A stretch of DNA of 64,000 nucleotides from Legionella yabuuchiae (lineage in GTDB: Bacteria > Pseudomonadota > Gammaproteobacteria > Legionellales > Legionellaceae): positions 59,963 through 123,962 of the forward strand of contig NZ_CAAAIW010000005.1 of the NCBI RefSeq assembly GCF_900640115.1, in the 5' to 3' direction. Every line of letters starts with the position of its first letter. The first letter of the stretch is position 1. A program made the translations under genes and the position numbers. A model generated the notes under the pieces. That model did no database searches and was not told the origin of the DNA. It saw only the letters and a program-made list of their open reading frames with translations. Of this stretch, positions 59,226 to 64,000 are shown piece by piece.

Positions 59226-60176
59226 TTAAAAATGCTTATACCCTTTTATAGATATAGGTTTAATGATCCCACTCACCTCAGCTCGCAATCCCAATTGAGA
59301 CTCAATTCTACCAATCGGGTGCGCGTTTAGCCCCTCCTGCAAAAGCATTTGTAGCATATCATGCTCATTCTGAGGAGAAACGGTATAACATAACTCATAA
59401 TCATCCCCTCCCTGAAGCGCAAATTCAATCCCCTGATTCCCTTGGTACTGCAATACCAGTGGATGCACTGGGATATTACCTAGATTAAGACATGCCCCGA
59501 CTTGGCTTGATTCGCAAATATGGTTTAAATCTGCACTCAGTCCATCGGAAATATCAATGGCAGCGGAGGCAAATCGCTTCAGGACCTTTCCCATATCCAC
59601 CCGCGGAGTTGGACGGAGGAGTTTGTCCATTAGTGTCGAACGATTCTGAGGGTCAACATTTTTTTTACTGATAAACTCAACAGCTTGCGCTGCCGCGCCA
59701 AGCAATCCAGTCACGTAAATCTTATCACCCGGCTTAGCGCCACTTCTTCTAATGGCTTGCCCTGCGGTCACTAAACCATGGAGCGTAATGGTGATACTGA
59801 GTGGGCCTTTTGTGGTATCTCCGCCAATCAGCGCGATATTATAACGCTGTAACGCTTTCTTTAACCCCTTGGAAAATTGCTTCAACCAACCTTGATCAGA
59901 ATCAGGCAAAGTTAAAGAAAGGGATAACCAAGCCGGTTCAGCACCCATTGCAGCGATATCGCTAACATTTACCATCACCGCTTTATAAGCAATATCAAAC
60001 GCATCCCACGTTGAAAGGAAATGACAATCTGAGACTAAGGTGTCCGTGGTGATGACTAATTCCATACCCTCGGGAATAGCCACACAGGCTGCATCATCAC
60101 CGATCCCAAATACAACATCATTACGTTTAATAGAGATAGTTTTAAAAAAACGATCAATCAGTTCAAACTCATTCAT
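59226..60176 (-). CDS. thiL: Thiamine-monophosphate kinase
   Basis: Converts TMP to thiamine pyrophosphate. 316 residues from the ATG at 60176 (MNEFELIDRFF), overlapping nusB by eight bases. GIGDDAACV, MVNVSDIAAMGAEP and DISDGLSADL metal- and ATP-binding motifs are present. Confidence 0.95.
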   Translation of the reverse strand: MNEFELIDRFFKTISIKRNDVVFGIGDDAACVAIPEGMELVITTDTLVSDCHFLSTWDAFDIAYKAVMVNVSDIAAMGAEPAWLSLSLTLPDSDQGWLKQFSKGLKKALQRYNIALIGGDTTKGPLSITITLHGLVTAGQAIRRSGAKPGDKIYVTGLLGAAAQAVEFISKKNVDPQNRSTLMDKLLRPTPRVDMGKVLKRFASAAIDISDGLSADLNHICESSQVGACLNLGNIPVHPLVLQYQGNQGIEFALQGGDDYELCYTVSPQNEHDMLQMLLQEGLNAHPIGRIESQLGLRAEVSGIIKPISIKGYKHF

Positions 60177-60612
60177 CGTCGTGTTCAATTTCTTTTGCTC
60201 GAACGTCTCTAGCAAGATTATTTAAGACCCCATTCACATATCGATGCCCATCCTGAGAACCAAAGGCTTTCGTCAAAGTCACGGCCTCATCCAAGACAAC
60301 ACGATAGGGGATTTCAGGACAAAACATCAGCTCAAAGCCACTTAATCGTAGAACCGTTAATTCGATTGGATTTAAGCCGTCTATTGGTCGGTCTAGATAA
60401 GGAGATAACGCTTGTTCAATTTCGGTTAAATGATCGACCACCCCATGTAATAAGCGGTGTAAGTAGTTAGAATCCACCTTTGTCATATCATTGCCGGCAT
60501 GAAATTGGGCTTCAATTTCATAGAGCTCGCTGTTCGTCATAAGCCATTGGTATAAAGCTTGTAAAGCGAGTTTTCTTGCACGTCGTTTACCTTTAATTAT
60601 TTGAGTATTCAC
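60169..60612 (-). CDS. nusB: Transcription antitermination factor NusB
   Basis: 147 residues, all-helical, beginning KRRARKLALQALYQW and with YRVVLDEAVTLTKAFG near the end. Works with NusE on rRNA operons. In many gammaproteobacteria ribH precedes it; here nrdR does. Confidence 0.95.
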   Translation of the reverse strand: MNTQIIKGKRRARKLALQALYQWLMTNSELYEIEAQFHAGNDMTKVDSNYLHRLLHGVVDHLTEIEQALSPYLDRPIDGLNPIELTVLRLSGFELMFCPEIPYRVVLDEAVTLTKAFGSQDGHRYVNGVLNNLARDVRAKEIEHDDE

Positions 60613-60709
60613 GTTAACCTCATGAGGATATGTCGTTGTAACTATTTAATACAGTTCACCGAAAATCCATATTTGGTATCTGCCTAAGTTGGTTTCTGCT
60701 TAAGAAATT

Positions 60710-61165
60710 TTATGTATGTTTGTTCATTTGATCAATCGTTTGTCGAAATTCACTAACATCTTTAAAGCGCTTATACACTGAAGCAAATCTTACATAAGCA
60801 ACATGATCTAAACGATATAATTGCTCCATTACCCACTCGCCAACTTGTCTCGACTCAACTTCTCGCTCGCCATTGTGTCTAATTTTTTGCAATATTGTGG
60901 CAAGAGCGTCTTCAAGATCATCCACGCTTACAGGTCTTTTTTCTAATGCACGCAGCATGCCAGCGCGCAAATTATCAATATTAAACGCTTCTCTGCGACC
61001 ATCCCTTTTGATGATTGCAGGCATGACTAACTCTGCCGTTTCAAAGGTTGTAAAACGCTCGTTGCATTGCAAACACTGCCTTCTTCTACGAACTTGCGCG
61101 CCTTCAGCAATTAACCTGGAGTCAACCACTTTAGTTTCTTCTGCATGACAAAAAGGGCAATACAT
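60710..61165 (-). CDS. nrdR: Transcriptional repressor NrdR
   Basis: 151 residues. Zinc ribbon with Cys3, Cys6, Cys31 and Cys34 (MYCPFC...CLQC), followed by an ATP-cone domain ([16 protein letters not shown]). Represses ribonucleotide reductase genes when dATP is high. It begins three bases after the glyA stop. Confidence 0.96.
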   Translation of the reverse strand: MYCPFCHAEETKVVDSRLIAEGAQVRRRRQCLQCNERFTTFETAELVMPAIIKRDGRREAFNIDNLRAGMLRALEKRPVSVDDLEDALATILQKIRHNGEREVESRQVGEWVMEQLYRLDHVAYVRFASVYKRFKDVSEFRQTIDQMNKHT

Positions 61166-61168
61166 ATA

Positions 61169-62425
61169 TTAATCACTATAAACTGGAAAATCATTGCACA
61201 ACTGCAACGCCTGATGTTTCACCATTGCAATCCTGGCTTCATCGGTCACATCCTCCAAAATATCAGCGATCCAACCCGTTAACAGCCTAATTTCAGATTC
61301 TTTAAATCCACGGGTTGTTACGGCGGGGGTGCCTAAGCGTAAGCCGCTAGTTACAAAAGGAGATCGAGGGTCATTAGGTACGGAATTCTTATTCACAGTA
61401 ATATTTGCTCTTCCTAAGGCTTCATCGGCGTCTTTACCAGTAATATTTTTCTCAATTAGATCTAGAAGGACTAAATGATTTTCTGTACCTCCAGAGACTA
61501 TTTTATGGCCGCGATCAATTAGGCAAGAGGCCATGGTTTTTGCATTTTTAACCACTTGATCTTGATAGCTTTTGAATTCAGGCTGTAGCGCTTCTGAAAA
61601 AGCCACGGCCTTTGCCGCAATGACATGCATTAATGGGCCGCCTTGTGTGCCGGGAAATACGGCAGAATTTAGTTTTTTTTCTAACTCTGCATTAGATTTA
61701 GCTAAAATCATCCCGCCTCGAGGCCCTCTGAGGGTTTTGTGGGTTGTCGTCGTTACGACATCGGCGTAGGCAATGGGTGAGGGATATAACCCTGCGGCGA
61801 TTAATCCTGCTACATGCGCCATATCCACCATGAGCCAAGCATTTACTGCATCTGCAATATCCCGAAATTTAGACCAATCAATACGTTGAGAATAAGCAGA
61901 AAAACCGGCAATAATGAGTTTTGGCTTATGCTCTAAAGCTAACGCTTCAACAGCATCATAATCAATAAGACCTGTTTCAGGGTTGAGTCCATATTGGTAA
62001 GCCTCATATAACTTACCCGAAAAATTAACCTGAGAACCATGAGTTAAATGGCCTCCATGAGGCAAAGCCATGCCAAGCACCTTATCGCCTGGCGCAAGCA
62101 TTGCCATCATCGCCGCAGCGTTGGCTTGTGATCCAGAATGAGGTTGAACATTCGCATAGTCTGCACCAAAGAGCTCTTTGGCTCGATCGATAGCCAGGCG
62201 CTCAACTTCATCTGCGTATTCGCAGCCACCATAATATCGCTTTCCAGGATAGCCTTCGGCATATTTGTTAGTCAGTTTAGAACCTTGGGCTTCCATTACC
62301 CTAGGACTTGCATAATTTTCGGATGCAATTAATTCAATGTGATCTTCTTGGCGTTGACTTTCTGCTGCGAGCGCTTTGAGCAAATCTTTGTCAAACCCAG
62401 AAATAGTATAACTGCTATCATACAT
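61169..62425 (-). CDS. glyA: Serine hydroxymethyltransferase
   Basis: 418 residues. PLP enzyme that interconverts serine and glycine while charging folate. Schiff-base Lys230 in [33 protein letters not shown] and YGGCEYAD near the start are typical. Co-transcribed with nrdR. Confidence 0.97.
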   Translation of the reverse strand: MYDSSYTISGFDKDLLKALAAESQRQEDHIELIASENYASPRVMEAQGSKLTNKYAEGYPGKRYYGGCEYADEVERLAIDRAKELFGADYANVQPHSGSQANAAAMMAMLAPGDKVLGMALPHGGHLTHGSQVNFSGKLYEAYQYGLNPETGLIDYDAVEALALEHKPKLIIAGFSAYSQRIDWSKFRDIADAVNAWLMVDMAHVAGLIAAGLYPSPIAYADVVTTTTHKTLRGPRGGMILAKSNAELEKKLNSAVFPGTQGGPLMHVIAAKAVAFSEALQPEFKSYQDQVVKNAKTMASCLIDRGHKIVSGGTENHLVLLDLIEKNITGKDADEALGRANITVNKNSVPNDPRSPFVTSGLRLGTPAVTTRGFKESEIRLLTGWIADILEDVTDEARIAMVKHQALQLCNDFPVYSD

Positions 62426-62508
62426 AGTAAATCCTTATGAATAGGTAACCAAACCAGCACGCTATTTGTTATTAAGACCTGTTCAAAAATCGCCAAGGCG
62501 CATCACTG

Positions 62509-62814
62509 CTACTTAACGACTAAGTCATTACGAACAGATTTAACGTCTTCTACACTAGCCGCAATCACTCCTGCTCGTTTTTTCACCATATCGCTGCTCA
62601 CAAACCCACTTAACTGAACTTCATCTTTAAACGTTGTAACATTGATCTTGAATGCTCTTGGGCCAAGGGTGTCAATAAGCTTTGCTTTTACCTTTGCAGT
62701 TACGGCTGTGCTATCAAGATACTCTCCCGTACTTTCACTAACTTGTGTTGCAGAACAGGCTATTAGTCCTGCGCACATCAACCCCAAAAACCCAAGTTTT
62801 ATTGCGTTGATCAT
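62509..62814 (-). CDS. BON-domain lipoprotein
   Basis: 101 residues from the ATG at 62814, with AGGGAGA upstream. Signal sequence and lipobox LIAC (Cys about 20), then one BON domain (DSTAVTAKVKAKLID, INVTTFKDEVQLSGFVSS, VRNDLVV). Such proteins protect the envelope under osmotic stress. Outer-membrane placement is likely. Confidence 0.9.
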   Translation of the reverse strand: MINAIKLGFLGLMCAGLIACSATQVSESTGEYLDSTAVTAKVKAKLIDTLGPRAFKINVTTFKDEVQLSGFVSSDMVKKRAGVIAASVEDVKSVRNDLVVK

Positions 62815-62880
62815 TATTTCTCCCTGAATCACTAAGCTAATCAAGATTATCACATTACGGTAATGATTTGAATGAAGATT

Positions 62881-62920
62881 TATACCCGTGATCGTTCAAA
62901 ATGCGTGATTTATGCTTTTC
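62881..62920. repeat. Family 1 repeat, one-ended fragment (copy C)
   Basis: TATACCCGTGATCGTTCAAA then ATGCGTGATTTATGCTTTTC reproduces the right end of copy A exactly for 40 bases. The remainder of the element is missing. It lies beside the broken four-helix-bundle gene. Confidence 0.75.
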
Positions 62921-62981
62921 CTGCTTCGTACCGGACAAAAAACCACTGAACTAATACGTGCCCGTGCCCTTGCCCTGTTTT

Positions 62982-63340
62982 TTAATGGGCAGAGCTCACC
63001 ATTTTAATGAGCATAGATACAATTCAGAATAACAGATCTCTGGCATCACTAAGCTTTTTTGTTTCGATCAGAGCTAATTTCAGACCGATATCCAATATTG
63101 CAGCACATTCAGTTGCAGATCGCTTAGCCATATGAAAAAAGCGATGTTTTTCATGCCTAGCATACTCACCTGCGCCTTCTGCAATGTTCAGCGCTATTGA
63201 TGAGGTGGCTCGTTGTAATTGATCCTCAAGATAAGCTCGACTGCGGGGCAACTCTCCTAAGATTTCATCGCTAAGCATGACGAATGCTATGGCTTCCTGA
63301 TAAACGTCTAAGCTTCATGGTCAAAACGTCTATTTTCCAT
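62982..63340 (-). pseudogene. Four-helix-bundle (23S intervening-sequence type) protein, broken
   Basis: Full-length relatives (PF05635) run about 120 residues. Here the beginning MENRRFDHE (ATG at 63340) and the following LDVYQEAIAFVMLSDEIL are in different frames; one base has been lost near 63313. The core (YLEDQLQRATSSIALNIAEGAGEY, RSATECAAILD) is intact. The end reads RDLLF, stop, IVSMLIKMV, where the family has Arg at the stop: a CGA to TGA change at 63024-63026. The frame closes at 62982. Two lesions make it a pseudogene. A shortened product from 63278 is possible but unlikely. Confidence 0.8.
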
Positions 63341-63440
63341 GTTTTATCCATACATAGGTTGGTGTTTTTTCCATTATTCCATGATGACTGTTGTCTGCTT
63401 CAAGATAAAAAAATCTCTAACAGTCCTGCCAATATGACTT

Positions 63441-63537
63441 CTCTGTACATGACAAAAAAAACCGGTCATGTACAGAGGGCAACCTGGATGAATATCCGTA
63501 GGGTCGATAAGGAGACAGAGCGCGAATATCATCCAGG
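63441..63537. repeat. Two consecutive hairpins in non-coding DNA
   Basis: CTCTGTACATGAC / GTCATGTACAGAG is a perfect 13-bp stem with an 11-base A-rich loop (63441-63477). CCTGGATG / CATCCAGG follows (63483-63537) around a 39-base loop. The region 63341-63650 has no convincing gene; an open frame across it is explained by these structures. Confidence 0.65.
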
Positions 63538-63626
63538 CCCGAGTAAATTAAAACAGTTCTCACTCATTGAATGGCCGGATATACGTATGCATATACTTCT
63601 CTTTTCACTCAATGATTACTTGCGAA

Positions 63627-63653
63627 AACGGATGAGTCCATATACGTTGCCTA
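63627..63653. repeat. 27-base repeat shared with the dnaQ 3' end
   Basis: Identical, in opposite orientation, to 36246-36272. At both loci it supplies the TAG stop at the edge of a minus-strand frame. Confidence 0.7.
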
Positions 63654-63887
63654 CTTGATTTGAACTTTGGACTGATTACTTTGAACCTGCTTACTAAAGT
63701 ATGGAATGATCTCGATGGTAGACCCAACGCTTGGATAACCTGAATAAAGATGATAGCCACCGAATGATTGAATACTTACATACATATCGTAATGACAATA
63801 GCCATAGTAAAATAAAGAGATATAATGAGGAGGGTCACTTGGTAAAACATTGAACCTTAGACCTTCGCCATCATCGAATATAGCCAT
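63651..63887 (-). CDS. Small uncharacterised protein, 78 residues
   Basis: An ATG with only a weak ribosome site. The product is rich in Tyr, Ser and Gly (HYISLFYYGYCHYDMYVSI) and has no recognised domain. The stop codon is provided by the 27-base repeat. It may be a real lineage-specific gene or a remnant. Confidence 0.4.
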   Translation of the reverse strand: MAIFDDGEGLRFNVLPSDPPHYISLFYYGYCHYDMYVSIQSFGGYHLYSGYPSVGSTIEIIPYFSKQVQSNQSKVQIK

Positions 63888-64000
63888 TACACTTCAAAAT
63901 CCGAAATTAGGTTCACTGACAATTTGAAATTTATCAGTGAGCCTAGCTCTCAATAATTTCTTTTTACGCCCAATTTGTTTGAAGAAAGTAGTTATGGCTT

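Noticed and set aside
63284..63658. 124-codon open frame on the plus strand
   Set aside because: Antisense to the broken four-helix-bundle gene and then crosses two hairpins; no protein features.

Overview
The window reads as a chromosome segment of a moderately AT-rich gammaproteobacterium, most likely of the order Legionellales (Coxiellaceae/Legionellaceae side). The case rests on gene orders typical of gammaproteobacteria: pilMNOPQ divergent from ponA, yceD-rpmF-plsX-fabHDG-acpP-fabF-mltG-tmk-holB-pilZ-tatD, rsfS-rlmH-mrdA-rodA and glyA-nrdR-nusB-thiL-pgpA. It also rests on protein styles I associate with Legionella, Coxiella and Rickettsiella, such as the MFS carrier and an XYP-type cyclodipeptide synthase. 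The species cannot be named from the sequence alone. No rRNA, tRNA, CRISPR array, phage module or replication origin was seen.

Layout. 1-3418 (minus) is the type IV pilus assembly operon pilM-N-O-P-Q, with pilQ running off the left edge. An uncharacterised protein and PBP1a (ponA) are on the plus strand. 6928-9756 (minus) is etfB-etfA-ald, and 9938-12165 (minus) is ugd-galU (UDP-glucose to UDP-glucuronate). sdaA, an MFS transporter and anmK follow. 16505-22900 is an accessory patch: two membrane proteins, a palindromic repeat, a YjaB-like GNAT, a soluble ArcB-like hybrid kinase, a divergently transcribed cyclodipeptide synthase and a dead transposase. 22905-33307 (minus) is one long block running from ribosome and fatty-acid synthesis genes to thymidylate kinase, clamp-loader and TatD genes. 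33568-39117 holds mnmA, erpA, an L,D-transpeptidase, dnaQ, rnhA and an isolated hutU. 39317-44863 (plus) holds a POT peptide carrier and the cell-elongation set rsfS-rlmH-mrdA-rodA. 44864-45500 is IS5 debris. Then come dps, a frameshifted membrane gene, groESL behind a sigma-32 type promoter, dsbD, rimO and glnE. The right end holds an amino-acid binding protein, an AI-2E family permease, pgpA, thiL, nusB, nrdR, glyA, a BON lipoprotein and a broken four-helix-bundle gene.

Functionally most of the window is housekeeping: envelope growth (ponA, mrdA, rodA, mltG, ldt, anmK), lipid synthesis, protein quality (groESL, dsbD, rimO, rlmH) and DNA/RNA metabolism. Amino-acid catabolism (ald, sdaA, hutU, ETF, peptide and amino-acid uptake) suggests use of amino acids as carbon source.

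The most interesting contents are (i) a cyclodipeptide synthase with the S...Y...E...YP signature and an unusual Asn-rich tail, back to back with a hybrid histidine kinase; (ii) at least four families of palindromic, non-coding repeat elements, one with compensatory changes in its arms and one in which the same ends enclose different cores; (iii) several freshly broken genes; and (iv) the absence of riboflavin genes from between nrdR and nusB.
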